Of a stretch of DNA of 64,000 nucleotides, positions 1-8,605 are shown piece by piece; within the stretch, counting starts at the first letter, position 1; every line of letters begins with the position of its first letter. The stretch is taken from assembly GCA_017889585.1 (NCBI GenBank), contig JAGFZX010000012.1:20666-84665 (forward strand). Direction: 5' to 3'. The translations under genes and the position numbers were made by a program. The notes below the pieces were generated by a model, which saw only the letters and a list, made by a program, of their open reading frames with translations, did not search any database and was not told the origin of the DNA. Origin of the DNA: Bacillota bacterium (GTDB lineage Bacteria > Bacillota > Negativicutes > DSM-13327).

Positions 1-272
1 ATGATATAATCATAAAGCTGACTAGAGATAGTGGCTATCTTACAATTCTTTGGTCAATAGATACCCGAGATTGGCGTTCCCCTCCAGTAGGCGATATCGT
101 AAATTCTGTATTAAAAAACATTAAACCCGGAAGTATTATTCTCTTACATGATGGAAAATATCCATCACCTACACCTGAGGCTGTTGCATTTATTATTGAC
201 ACTCTTCGATCTCTCGATTATGAATTCGTAACAGTAAGCGAATTACTTCAATATTACGAAACAAAACAATAA
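1..272 (+). CDS. Polysaccharide deacetylase (NodB fold), C-terminal part
   Basis: This is the last 89 codons of a gene that begins before the window; the reading frame starts at base 3 and stops at 270-272. The segment WSIDTRDW followed by PGSIILLHDG is the C-terminal half of a NodB-type carbohydrate esterase, where the LLHD histidine is part of the active site. Such enzymes remove acetyl or other acyl groups from cell-wall or other polysaccharides outside the cytoplasm. The metal-binding motifs and any signal peptide are upstream and not visible, so the exact substrate cannot be given. Confidence 0.85.
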   Translation, partial: DIIIKLTRDSGYLTILWSIDTRDWRSPPVGDIVNSVLKNIKPGSIILLHDGKYPSPTPEAVAFIIDTLRSLDYEFVTVSELLQYYETKQ

Positions 273-491
273 CTCGGAGAATATGAGTCTTATTTGAGTT
301 CTGGAGTTCTTTATTGCAAGTCTAAAACCAGAAATAACAGTTACGAGCAAATGAAACGAATCTCCCAAACGCCCCCAAACCATCATAATCTCTATTTTAA
401 AAGCGTATCCAGATATCTCAATCTGGCTACTAACTTTTGTTTTATAATAACCAGCAATTATTATAAAATTCCCCTATATGTTTTTCGCAAA

Positions 492-528
492 TAGAAGAAG
501 CTACACTATTAAAGTACAGCTTCTTCTA
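492..528 (-). terminator. Hairpin downstream of the small heat-shock gene
   Basis: An 11-base arm TAGAAGAAGCT at 492-502 pairs exactly with 518-528. It begins a few bases after the stop codon of the heat-shock gene. The T-rich tail on the minus strand is weak (ATTTGCG then A), so termination may be partial. Confidence 0.55.
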
Positions 529-532
529 TAAT

Positions 533-991
533 CTAGTGAATAGGGATATTGCCCTGCTTTTCCTTAGATTTATTCAATTTTAGTAAGGTAACACTAAGAA
601 CGCCATCATTAAATTTGGCATCAATTTTATCGTTGTGAATATTATCTACGTAAAAACTCCGTTGGCACTGTCTGAAACTTCTTTCTCGACGAACATAACT
701 CTTTTCATCTTTTACTTTTTGCATCGCATTTCTTTTGGCGCTAATTGTTAAATAATTGTTTTCATAACGAAGGCTTATATCCTCTTTGTTAATACCAGGT
801 AGATCAGCTTCTAATACATATTTATCATCAGTTTCCCACATATCTACCCGAAAAGAACGAGAGCAATTATTCCTATTTTCAAATAGCGCCTGAAAATCAT
901 CTCCCAAAAAGTTTCGCGCAAACTGACTCAATGCATCTCTTTGATGACCATGCAAATGCTTTTGCTTATAAGGCGTTAATCCAAAAAACAT
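533..991 (-). CDS. Small heat-shock protein, Hsp20 / alpha-crystallin family
   Basis: The 152-residue protein is an ATP-independent chaperone that holds unfolding proteins in the cytoplasm in large oligomers. The alpha-crystallin domain spans roughly residues 45-145, with WETDDKYVLEADLPGI at the start of the domain and FNDGVLSVTLLK near its end, the family hallmark beta-strand motif. The N-terminal arm (MFFGLTPYKQK) is short. The start is supported by AGGAGA about seven bases upstream. It stands alone, followed by a hairpin; no CIRCE element was recognised upstream. Confidence 0.95.
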   Translation of the reverse strand: MFFGLTPYKQKHLHGHQRDALSQFARNFLGDDFQALFENRNNCSRSFRVDMWETDDKYVLEADLPGINKEDISLRYENNYLTISAKRNAMQKVKDEKSYVRRERSFRQCQRSFYVDNIHNDKIDAKFNDGVLSVTLLKLNKSKEKQGNIPIH

Positions 992-1129
992 ATCTATTTT
1001 CTCCTTTCTTTGTGCTCATATCATTTTTTAGTATGTCTAATATATCTTTTTTTATTAGCTATATGAAACTTAAAAAACTCACTATCACACTGTATTCAAT
1101 CAGTCCCACAGTATCATATATTATGAGAT

Positions 1130-1174
1130 ATAAAACAAAAAAATCCTGTCGACTTTATTGAAAAATTTGACAGG
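1130..1174 (-). terminator. Intrinsic terminator of the small ORF at 1182
   Basis: On the minus strand CCTGTC (1169-1174) pairs with GACAGG (1145-1150) and is followed by a T-rich run (1130-1144). It lies just after the stop of the 1182-1397 reading frame, which is the main argument that this frame is transcribed. Confidence 0.6.
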
Positions 1175-1181
1175 TTTTCCA

Positions 1182-1397
1182 TCAGACAGTACTGCTCCTA
1201 TTGAGTGCATTGGCAATTGTGCCATCTACATTGTCTCCCTGTTGAATATTGGCAGGAATTATTATCTCTTTGGGCACGATAGTAGCATTACTTTTATCAT
1301 CTATACATCCATATTTTATTAATATTCGAAATTTAAAGGACTTCATTTCTTTTAGATTATTTTCATTTAGTATCGTCTCTCTCCTCTTAACTCTCAA
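1182..1397 (-). CDS. Small hypothetical protein
   Basis: A reading frame of up to 71 codons that opens with TTG; a GAGGAG-like sequence lies inside its first codons, so translation may start further in, for example at MKSFKFRILIKYG about 18 residues later. The C-terminal part (KEIIIPANIQQGDNVDGTIANALN) has balanced composition and no membrane segment. I do not recognise the family. Support is the terminator directly after the stop; the opposite-strand frame over the same bases looks like a shadow. Confidence 0.4.
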   Translation of the reverse strand: MRVKRRETILNENNLKEMKSFKFRILIKYGCIDDKSNATIVPKEIIIPANIQQGDNVDGTIANALNRSSTV

Positions 1398-1781
1398 CTT
1401 TTACAATACTAATAATACACCACCTTATTTTTTACTCACCACCACCATAATCACACCACCACAACATATCTCTTTATTCGTTATTATTAATAAAAATCTC
1501 CCTAAATATTTCTAAAATAGATGAAGTTTGGTGGTTATGGACCTAATAAGGTATCAAGATATCCTATGAGGCTCTGATGCAAAATTTTCACAAAGTCTAC
1601 CCCATATCCCACCAGAATATCAAGCTGCGATACCCATAATCTTGTTTATAAATTCAATCTCAAAAAGGACAGATTGAATTCAATCTGCCCCTCTCTAAAC
1701 ATGTGTATGGCTTCAATTCCGCAGATTGTTTTCTAGGCAGTTTCAAAGCTATCAAATCCAATCATTGGCTTGACTTTTCGT
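1398..1781. other. Intergenic, with an IS6-like end motif and an 18-base palindrome
   Basis: No gene is supported here. Bases 1570-1590 (GGCTCTGATGCAAAATTTTC) resemble the terminal inverted repeats of IS6-family elements and recur elsewhere in the window. Bases 1670-1687 form the perfect palindrome CAGATTGAATTCAATCTG, which may be a hairpin or a protein site. Confidence 0.4.
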
Positions 1782-2018
1782 TTAATAAATCAATGATATA
1801 TCTTGGGTCTCATATGGATTTTTAGAATCGACTTTATTACATTCATATTTGATTACAAGAAGCGCATCTGAACCGTGACATTGGTCACAAACAAAATGTC
1901 CACTTGCACACTTTGCATTACTTAGAAACTTTTTGTGACAATTTATACATTCCATTTCTATGGCTTCGTTAGTATATATAATCGCTTCACCACAAATAAG
2001 ACATAGGTGTTGGTGCAT
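1782..2018 (-). pseudogene. DUF5714-type protein, N-terminal half only
   Basis: The 78 residues carry a zinc-ribbon-like array: CLICGE, MECINCHKKF, then CASGHFVCDQCHG. This cysteine pattern matches my memory of the first half of DUF5714 proteins, which are about twice as long in anaerobes and archaea and have no settled function. The frame stops where the helical second half should begin, and no continuation was found in the downstream bases, so this is probably a truncated gene. A functional short zinc-ribbon protein is the alternative. Confidence 0.5.
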
Positions 2019-2169
2019 GGCTAATTTTCACAGTAACAAATTCTGTGCAGATTTAGTAAATTCGCTATACCTGCCGCTGTTACACCCTAATATATGATTG
2101 GCTTGCATTGTTCGATATCGCTATATGTATTGTTTGTCGGCATACTACCTGTTGCTATTACGACATTAT

Positions 2170-3051
2170 TTATAAGCAAATAGCCTTAGGTATTATATTT
2201 CCCCCTATCTTATGAGCTATAGCTTTGCGTTCTTTAAATACCAACACTTCATTGTAACCATATTCTTTAGCATATTCCTCGGCAATATCAATATATCTTC
2301 CACAATCCTCCGGCCGATGTGCATCAGAGGAAAAAATGATTGGTATATTATAATCTCTTGCGGTTTTCATAAAAGCAGGGTAAGGTGAAATTTCATTAAT
2401 AGGATATCGATATAATGTACCAGTATTAATATCCATTCCCATACCGGCTTTACTTAAGGCTATGGCAACTCTATTTAAAAAAGGCTGTACATCAAAATTG
2501 GGGATATGTTTAAACAGTCTAAGATTAAAAGGATGTCCAAGAATATCATATACTCCAGCACGACATATGCCCTCTATTTCAGTAGTATACCAATCATAAA
2601 TATCCGTTAAACTATGTTCATCCCAAACAAACTTCAAATCCGAAAAATCAAAGCCCCAGGAATTTATAAAATGCACTGAACCGATGATATAGTCAAAATT
2701 ATATTTTTCTAAAATATTAGCTACCCGCTGCTGATTTTTAAAGTTACAAACCTCTATACCCGTTTTCACTGGATAACCCTTTTTCTTGAGACTATTCATA
2801 AAATCTAAATATTCTTTGATACTATATCGAAACTTATTTTTAATCAACCATTGCTGTTGATAGCTTCCTACTGGTGAATCATTCAAAATCAGTTCCTCAT
2901 AGTACAAGTCCTTAAACTCTACAAATCCATGACTGTGTTCTGCTATTCCTATCTCATCAATATTCCGCTGACGTGCATGGCGAAAAAATCCTTTTACCCA
3001 TTCAAGATTATAACTGCCATTTTCAAAATGCATATGATAATCAATTCTCAT
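2170..3051 (-). CDS. PHP-domain phosphoesterase, histidinol-phosphatase-like
   Basis: The protein (293 residues from MRIDYHMH) belongs to the PHP metal-dependent hydrolases, whose members include HisK-type histidinol-phosphate phosphatases. Visible metal-ligand motifs are HMH near the N-terminus, AEHSHG, IIGSVHF, ILGHPFN and SSDAHRPEDCG in the usual order. The start at 3051 is preferred because AAGGA lies nine bases before it; the frame remains open 17 codons further upstream without a better site. No histidine genes are nearby, so the substrate is uncertain. It is a single gene. Confidence 0.85.
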   Translation of the reverse strand: MRIDYHMHFENGSYNLEWVKGFFRHARQRNIDEIGIAEHSHGFVEFKDLYYEELILNDSPVGSYQQQWLIKNKFRYSIKEYLDFMNSLKKKGYPVKTGIEVCNFKNQQRVANILEKYNFDYIIGSVHFINSWGFDFSDLKFVWDEHSLTDIYDWYTTEIEGICRAGVYDILGHPFNLRLFKHIPNFDVQPFLNRVAIALSKAGMGMDINTGTLYRYPINEISPYPAFMKTARDYNIPIIFSSDAHRPEDCGRYIDIAEEYAKEYGYNEVLVFKERKAIAHKIGGNIIPKAICL

Positions 3052-3102
3052 TTTATCTAATTCCTTTATTAAAAATATAATAACAAATACTCTGAAATTC
3101 AT

Positions 3103-3494
3103 ACACTTAGATACTTTATTCGTTCTAGTGGAAAAGTTAAAGACATGTTTATAATTTTACCACAAACTTTAAAAATGAAGTAAAAATATCGCATAATTTA
3201 TTTTAACAGAAATATATCAAATCTGGGATTATAGCATTCTATATTGGCTCTAGCATTTGCTCCCAGCTTAATTTACTAGGGGTGTCCCCCCTTTCCTTCA
3301 TCTAACAATACTCCTACACGAAATTCTCCCCCTATTCTGCGTAAGATACATTTTCGTATATTTGCCCCCAACAAAAAAATCCGCCTAAATCGAAGTCTAG
3401 GCGAACTTGCGTTAAATACGTCAATTGAACGAACAAATCAATTCTGATCCCATTGTTTCTCAACTCAGCAAAGTCGTCCCCGTGAAATGATTTA
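3103..3494. other. Intergenic region with a repeat-family hairpin
   Basis: No coding sequence was recognised. The region contains one copy of the dispersed terminator-like repeat at 3373-3405, positioned about 90 bases after the stop of the exporter gene that ends at 3495. Confidence 0.5.
3373..3405 (-). repeat. Dispersed repeat family 1, copy E (terminator-like)
   Basis: CGCCTAAATCGAAGTCTAGGCG at 3382-3403 folds into a stem and, read on the minus strand, is followed by seven T. It acts as a plausible terminator for the exporter gene. The same hairpin recurs at 4909, 27161, 32221 and 56671. Confidence 0.7.
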
Positions 3495-4568
3495 TTACTT
3501 ATTTTCTACAATTTCATACAGCAATATCTTGGCTTGCCGCGTGGCCCACTTAATTTCACTTGCAATTACAGCCACTTCAAGTAACCCATGTAAATAATAG
3601 CTGCCTGTAAGTCTTGGCTGCCATCGCTCAATTGCCTTAGTAAGGCCTTCCCAATAATCTTCGCTGATTTCTTCTGGTATTGCTGTACCGCCATCGACAA
3701 TGACAGAACTAATTTTTCCGTTCACTCGAATAACTATTGTACATCCACTTTCTAATATTTCCAAAACATATTTGAATTCTTCACTAATAGGTGGAGAACC
3801 TGACTTCATTCTTCGCTCCAATCTTATAGGCAAAAGATCAAAAATACGGTCACCTTTTTTTGTGATAGACTCGTTGTAATCAATTAGCTTTTCTGCCTGA
3901 GAAAGCCACTCTCTTGGCTCAGATGATTCTGTAGCCACTTGCCTTTCTCTGCTTAGCAAATCCAACAACATTCTTGCTTCCTTATTTAGTTTGTAAACTC
4001 TCTTTCTTTGTTCCAAATCTACACTAAATTCTCTGCTATCAAGACCAACATAATTCTGCACTGCACGACAGAAGTAAAGAATCGATGCCTCGTTGCTCTG
4101 CCTCAATTTTTCTTTAAGTAGTTTATTATATTTAGGTGGCCATAACAATACGTTGACAAGCATGGCCGAGCCAAGACCGATGAATATAACTCCAGTTCTA
4201 ACAAGAGCATGTATCAAGAATTCATCAGTATTAGAACTTAGAACAAAGAGAGCGGCAACGATTCCCATTGTTATACCACTATGCAGTTTTAATTTTATGT
4301 ATATTGGTATAAGTAATATAACTATAAAACCCGCTGAGAACGGATTAACACCAAGAAAATAGCCAAAAAAGAAGCCTGCGGCAATACCTAGGATATGAAC
4401 CAAAATCTGATCACGTGCTGCCCTTAGTGTTAAAAAAATTGATGGTTGCATATTAATCACAGCAGAAACAGCACCAAACAAAGCGGGTTCAAGATCAAAA
4501 TATTTACAAAAAAACATTGTTATTGCGACGGCTATACCTGTTTTGATCACTCGTGCGCCAATCTTCAT
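3495..4568 (-). CDS. Aromatic acid exporter family (ArAE_1) membrane protein
   Basis: The 357-residue protein has about five hydrophobic segments in the first 145 residues (for example AGFIVILLIPIYIKL and TGVIFIGLGSAMLVNVLLWPP) and a soluble helical C-terminal domain. That layout is typical of the ArAE_1 / YgaI-like exporters of Gram-positive bacteria, thought to expel aromatic acids, although substrates are rarely proven. The start MKIGARV at 4568 has GAGGAG upstream; an ATG five codons earlier overlaps that site. A production link with the p-cresol pathway at 14-18 kb is possible but not shown. Confidence 0.8.
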   Translation of the reverse strand: MKIGARVIKTGIAVAITMFFCKYFDLEPALFGAVSAVINMQPSIFLTLRAARDQILVHILGIAAGFFFGYFLGVNPFSAGFIVILLIPIYIKLKLHSGITMGIVAALFVLSSNTDEFLIHALVRTGVIFIGLGSAMLVNVLLWPPKYNKLLKEKLRQSNEASILYFCRAVQNYVGLDSREFSVDLEQRKRVYKLNKEARMLLDLLSRERQVATESSEPREWLSQAEKLIDYNESITKKGDRIFDLLPIRLERRMKSGSPPISEEFKYVLEILESGCTIVIRVNGKISSVIVDGGTAIPEEISEDYWEGLTKAIERWQPRLTGSYYLHGLLEVAVIASEIKWATRQAKILLYEIVENK

Positions 4569-4896
4569 TTTCCATCTCCTCATCTACAATTCTAATGGCT
4601 CCATCGTATTGTTTGCAATATTACCCACAATATGACCGAGGACATCGATTAAAATAACCATAACTTACATTAGGTAATACTACAGCTATTTCTCTTCATT
4701 TAGTGCTAATTCCTCCTACTCCTTTACATTTGAAATCTCAGAATTTGCCGTTTAAGCCGATACGGCTAATTATCATACTTTCCCCCCGACACATCTGTGC
4801 CACCAATTGCAAAGATAATTTTCCTGCTACTTTGAGAACGATATCCCTCTTCTTAACCCGCCCTTAGCTTATAAATTTTGTAGAAAATACCCCGCT

Positions 4897-5275
4897 ACAT
4901 AAAAATATCGCCTAAACATAAGTCTAGGCGAATATAAACATACTTATTATGTTTTTCATAAAACCCACTATTCCTTTAGAATCAGCCTACCTCCGCTGTA
5001 TCAACGCAACTGACTCAACATATGTTTTGATAGACAGGCGATACTAATACGTGAAATAGTAGTTCGTATAAAAGTTTGGCACCCTAAACTAAGGAGGTCG
5101 CTTCCTATTGTGAGATTATACTTCCACACGAAACACATTACATTCTCCAAAGGGGCTTTCAATGTTTCCTTTCAAAGATTAATTTCTTTAATAAAATGAT
5201 GGATATCTCAACTTAATATTCTTATGAACATAGGATCTCCTTGACTTTTTGAAATTTTCGCACCAGAGCCTAATT
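4897..5275 (-). repeat. Dispersed repeat family 1, copy A
   Basis: Read on the minus strand the copy ends in a hairpin (4909-4930) plus T-rich tail. Upstream of the hairpin it keeps the shared segment GGAGGTAGGCTGATT and a short decayed peptide end TYVESVALIQRR then stop. The far end meets an IS6-like terminal motif at 5251-5270. Similarity to the copy at 27150-27475 runs over most of its length. Confidence 0.6.
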
Positions 5276-5327
5276 AAATACTCCCGACATGAATACAAAT
5301 GGCTGAACAGTCGTCGCGCTTACTCTT

Positions 5328-5478
5328 TCATAGAACCAACTGATTCAGCGCCTGCGGGGTATCATCAAAATTCCTAGCACTCCCAATCATCGTTCTTGGA
5401 ATAATGTCATAATTTTCAAGGGTCAGGCCATACTTAGCCGTTAGAGAAGATACGGCTCTCCTTATTTTCTTTAACGGC
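5328..5478 (-). pseudogene. Unrecognised coding remnant
   Basis: A 49-codon open stretch ends KYGLTLENYDIIPRTMIG and then FDDTPQALNQLVL before a stop. It has no start codon or ribosome binding site and begins straight after a stop, so it looks like the C-terminal end of a lost gene. I do not recognise the family. Confidence 0.3.
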
Positions 5479-5537
5479 TAAATTCTCAATAGTAATACGA
5501 ATCCAAGAAGCTTCATCTAACTCGTATATCCACATAC

Positions 5538-6266
5538 TTATTCTATCTTTACGATAACCTTATCAATAATCTGTCGAGCAGTGGTCACAATAGAGATATT
5601 AGAGTACAATTCACCATCACTACCGTCTGGACTACTATGACCAACAAGACTCATTTGATATTCCCTGGATCCCTGAGATACATCAACCACCGCTGAATAC
5701 ACTAGTGCAGGTTGACCTCCGTCTTTTGTCCCTACAGTACCATTTTTCCCATCCTTGGTATAGTATTCGTTATAGTCAAATGAGTTATTAATCTCCATTT
5801 TTACCACAAATTTTTTTGGACAGTGATTTATTGTATTTCTAATGGTTAAATCGTGTTTTGGCGTTGCCGCAGTCACTGTGTCATTCAATAGCAAGCCTCT
5901 TTGTTTGTGCCACCAATAAGGTAACGCCTCTATTCTTTCTGGCGTGTTATCCCCCGAATTCCGTGTCCATTGATAAAACTTTTCAGTCACATAATAAGTG
6001 CTAATGTATTTTCCATCTAAGTCTTCAATCCATATGGCATAAGTGGGTGTGGCAGTTATAATCATAGCTATTTGGTGAAACCAATAAGGACCATATGTAA
6101 TCCTAACTCCCATATTTCCACCCACAATTTCCCTATCATTTCTGATGATTAACGTGTTTGACGCAGTAAATCGGGAATTTGTTGCTCCCCAAAATAATAC
6201 TACCAAAATAAATGGTATCCATATACACTTCTTACTTACTGCACCACTTAGCAATCTCCTACTCAT
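5538..6266 (-). CDS. Exported DUF2271-like protein
   Basis: The 242-residue protein has an N-terminal hydrophobic segment (IWIPFILVVLFWGAT, about residues 15-30) after a basic start, indicating export or membrane anchoring. The segments YAIWIEDLDGKYISTYYVT, RIEALPYWWHKQ and DTVTAATPK match the pattern I associate with DUF2271 proteins, secreted proteins of unknown role often near flavin- or redox-related exported proteins. AGGGAGG precedes the ATG. It lies 30 bases after the gene at 6297 and is probably co-transcribed with it, under the MarR-type site at 6910-6930. Confidence 0.6.
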   Translation of the reverse strand: MSRRLLSGAVSKKCIWIPFILVVLFWGATNSRFTASNTLIIRNDREIVGGNMGVRITYGPYWFHQIAMIITATPTYAIWIEDLDGKYISTYYVTEKFYQWTRNSGDNTPERIEALPYWWHKQRGLLLNDTVTAATPKHDLTIRNTINHCPKKFVVKMEINNSFDYNEYYTKDGKNGTVGTKDGGQPALVYSAVVDVSQGSREYQMSLVGHSSPDGSDGELYSNISIVTTARQIIDKVIVKIE

Positions 6267-6296
6267 ATCTACCCTCCCTACTTACAGGGTCCAACT

Positions 6297-6869
6297 CTAT
6301 TGAGTTATTACGCCATTGACCTTTTGGGCAACAATGTCTACCGCTTTACGAACAGCTTTCACCACAGTTACTTTTTTTCCTACAAAGGTATATGGAATAT
6401 ATGTTTCATTGATACTCGTACTTCCTATCTCTTCTGCCAATACATATTGGTTCTTAATTGCATCATATAGACGAACTTTTAAGGTAGCTTCAGACTTAAT
6501 CGCCTGATAACAAATGATTTGAGTAATATCAGACTTCGTAGGCAGTATCTCTACTACAAGTACTAAATTGGCACCAGTCTTGGCGGCCAAACAAGAAAGT
6601 TCTGGTTTCTCAGCCTTCCCCATTTCTTCAAAGCCATTGTTTTTTATTATATCTTGCAGTTCATTCTCCTTAGTAACGACAACCTTTAACTCTTTCTCTA
6701 AGTGTTTATACACTTCATTCTTTAGCTCAATACCATAATTTTCCTTGGATTTGTCTACAACAACCACAACAGTAACATCCTTGTAATCATTAGCCCAACA
6801 CACTAATGTTGACCCGAAACAAACCATCGTCATTATAATTGCACACAGACTTCTTTTTACTATGCTCAC
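6297..6869 (-). CDS. Secreted hypothetical protein
   Basis: The 190-residue protein begins at GTG with AGGAGG seven bases upstream. A signal peptide is clear: basic SIVKRS, hydrophobic LCAIIMTMVCFGSTLVCW, cleavage near WAND. The mature part contains KTGANLVLVVEILPTKSD and a C-terminal helical KAVRKAVDIVAQKVNGVI. This resembles periplasmic proteins with the TolB-N/CsgG-like curved sheet fold, but I cannot assign a family. It is first in an operon with the DUF2271-like gene and has a MarR-type operator-like sequence upstream. Confidence 0.7.
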   Translation of the reverse strand: MSIVKRSLCAIIMTMVCFGSTLVCWANDYKDVTVVVVVDKSKENYGIELKNEVYKHLEKELKVVVTKENELQDIIKNNGFEEMGKAEKPELSCLAAKTGANLVLVVEILPTKSDITQIICYQAIKSEATLKVRLYDAIKNQYVLAEEIGSTSINETYIPYTFVGKKVTVVKAVRKAVDIVAQKVNGVITQ

Positions 6870-6909
6870 GATTAGACCTCCTTATTTCTCTTTTATATAC
6901 GAAAACAAA

Positions 6910-6930
6910 TTAGTTTCATAAAGCTAACTA
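6910..6930. promoter_or_regulatory. Probable MarR operator upstream of the 6869/6266 operon
   Basis: TTAGTTTCATAAAGCTAACTA is an imperfect version of the perfect palindrome found in front of the MarR gene at 7418-7447. It lies 41-61 bases upstream of the GTG start at 6869. Confidence 0.6.
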
Positions 6931-6953
6931 TCTGTCTATTTAAAACCCGCGTA

Positions 6954-7400
6954 CTAGTCGCGGGTAGTATTGTTTATGACTTTCCCTAAAAGACAGGTAA
7001 ACGTTTCTCTTTCGCCTTCATTTAATGCCCCAATAATTTGATTGGCAAAATGATAGTACCCCATATCTTCAATTTGAATTAATTTCTTTCCTTTCATTGA
7101 TAAACTCACATGGATTACACGCAGATCAGTTTCTGAGGGAATTTTCTCAATATATTCCCGTTGCAATAGTTTATTTAAAGCAACAGTTACGGTTGATTTT
7201 TGCACACCAATCTTTTCTGCAAGCTCGGTTATCGTAGGATTGCCCATTTCTTTTATAGCATGTAGATAATGCAATTGGGTTATCGTCAAATTAAATAATT
7301 CTTTACCATCAGGAGCCTCCTCCTTATATTTTCTCATACATTCACGCATGGAATCAGATATACTATTAATTGCCTTGACAATTACATCTTCAATCGGCAT
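6954..7400 (-). CDS. MarR-family transcriptional regulator
   Basis: The 148-residue protein is a winged-helix DNA-binding dimer of the MarR family. The helix-turn-helix is TITELAEKIGVQKSTVTVAL and the wing contains RVIHVSLSMKGKKL. AGGGAGAA precedes the ATG. A 30-base perfect palindrome lies just upstream at 7418-7447, and related sites lie before the 6869 operon and before azlC, so it probably represses itself and both neighbours. The inducing ligand is unknown. Confidence 0.9.
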   Translation of the reverse strand: MPIEDVIVKAINSISDSMRECMRKYKEEAPDGKELFNLTITQLHYLHAIKEMGNPTITELAEKIGVQKSTVTVALNKLLQREYIEKIPSETDLRVIHVSLSMKGKKLIQIEDMGYYHFANQIIGALNEGERETFTCLLGKVINNTTRD

Positions 7401-7417
7401 AATGATAATTCTCCCTC

Positions 7418-7447
7418 ATGTAGTTAGTTTTATAAAACTAACTACAT
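7418..7447. promoter_or_regulatory. MarR operator, 30-base perfect palindrome
   Basis: The arm ATGTAGTTAGTTTTA is followed directly by its exact reverse complement. It lies 18 bases upstream of the MarR start codon, the standard place for autorepression. Confidence 0.8.
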
Positions 7448-7495
7448 GATACCGCACTTATTGGGTATTGTCAAGAAAATCATAATATTTTAGCT

Positions 7496-7801
7496 TTAAA
7501 AAAGTACATTCATAATAAAAGCTCCTGTTATACCTCCTACTACCACAAAAATAAGATTCATTTCCCACCAGGCCAGCAATATTGACACGCTACATCCTAT
7601 AATCGCTGATTCTAAATGACTTGCACCAGTCGAATTAAACACTCCAGGAAAAATAAGCGCTCCCAATGCTGCATATGGGATAAATCCCATAAAACCCTTT
7701 ATGTATCTTGGTAAGCTTACATTTTGCAATAAAACTAGCGGTACCATCCGCGGTATATAAGTAACGATAGCCATTGCCAACACTAAATAAATTAAATTCA
7801 T
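7496..7801 (-). CDS. azlD: AzlD family branched-chain amino acid transport subunit
   Basis: The protein (101 residues from MNLIYLVLAMAIVTYIPRMV) is nearly all membrane helices, the size and pattern of AzlD. AzlC and AzlD together form an exporter of branched-chain amino acids and analogues in the cytoplasmic membrane. Its ATG overlaps the TGA of azlC (ATGA at 7798-7801), which indicates translational coupling. Confidence 0.9.
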   Translation of the reverse strand: MNLIYLVLAMAIVTYIPRMVPLVLLQNVSLPRYIKGFMGFIPYAALGALIFPGVFNSTGASHLESAIIGCSVSILLAWWEMNLIFVVVGGITGAFIMNVLF

Positions 7802-8517
7802 ACTTGCTCCTCTCCTTTTGAATAGAAAATTGCACCTACAGCAGCACTCACTATGGTTGCGACAATGATCCCCCAACTACTTGAAAATCCTGAAAACATA
7901 GACGCCCAATAAATCAAGCAGTTTATCATCATAGACAACAATGAAACAACCAATACAGGCTTCGACTTTTTTATATGAGGAATTAATAAACCAATAAACA
8001 TAGCATATAATGCTATTCCCATACTAGCTTTAACTACCTCAGGCAAACTAGTTGCAAAAAATAATCCAAGCCAAGTTCCAACATTCCATGAAACAAAAGC
8101 TATCGTATTAATACCTAAAATGAAATACTCAGACAATTTTTCTGCTTTTTGCAATGCACTCACTGTAAAAGTTTCATCGGTAACACCAAAAGATAATAGT
8201 GCTCTCCAGCTTTTAGATACTTCGCTATAAAGACGTTGTGACAATGTCGCTGTCATAAGAAAGTGGCGTAAATTTAAAAGAAAAGTGGTTATTATAATTT
8301 CCCCAAAAGAAGCTCCTAAAACTAATAGATTAATCCCTATAAATTGACTAGCGCCCGCATAAATCAACAAAGACATTAAAATACTAGTATAGCTAGGGAT
8401 ATCAAGCGACTTTGATAATAATCCAAAAGCAACCGCAATAGGTATGTAACCGACTGCAACAGGCAGTCCTGCTTTTACTCCTTCAAGAAATTTCATTCTT
8501 TTTGAATACATACTCAT
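7798..8517 (-). CDS. azlC: AzlC family branched-chain amino acid permease
   Basis: The 239-residue protein from MSMYSKRMKFLEGVKAGLP has the AzlC opening PVAVGYIPIAVAFGLLSKS and several membrane segments; it is the large subunit of the AzlCD exporter. GGAGG five bases before 8517 fixes this start over two upstream in-frame ATGs. A 14-base match to the MarR operator lies at 8557-8570, and a TrmB-type regulator gene lies just upstream, so it may be under double control. Confidence 0.9.
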   Translation of the reverse strand: MSMYSKRMKFLEGVKAGLPVAVGYIPIAVAFGLLSKSLDIPSYTSILMSLLIYAGASQFIGINLLVLGASFGEIIITTFLLNLRHFLMTATLSQRLYSEVSKSWRALLSFGVTDETFTVSALQKAEKLSEYFILGINTIAFVSWNVGTWLGLFFATSLPEVVKASMGIALYAMFIGLLIPHIKKSKPVLVVSLLSMMINCLIYWASMFSGFSSSWGIIVATIVSAAVGAIFYSKGEEQV

Positions 8518-8556
8518 CTTTTCCTCCATCTTACTTATATTTGCCTCACATTTAGG

Positions 8557-8570
8557 AGTTAGTTTTATAA
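8557..8570. promoter_or_regulatory. Half operator resembling the MarR palindrome
   Basis: AGTTAGTTTTATAA is identical to the core of the 7418-7447 palindrome but the second arm is degraded. It lies about 40 bases upstream of the azlC start. Confidence 0.4.
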
Positions 8571-8605
8571 CCACTTCAAATACATTTTAATTAAAGCGGC
8601 CCTTC

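Larger units (their letters stand above)
4584..5537. other. Long intergenic region of decayed sequence
   Basis: No intact gene. It contains repeat family 1 copy A (about 4897-5275), an IS6-like end in inverted orientation at 5251-5270 (reverse complement GGCTCTGGTGCGAAAATTTC), and an unrecognised coding remnant at 5328-5478. Confidence 0.6.

Noticed and set aside
294..494. 66-codon plus-strand frame after the deacetylase
   Set aside because: Low-complexity, no ribosome binding site and no recognisable family.
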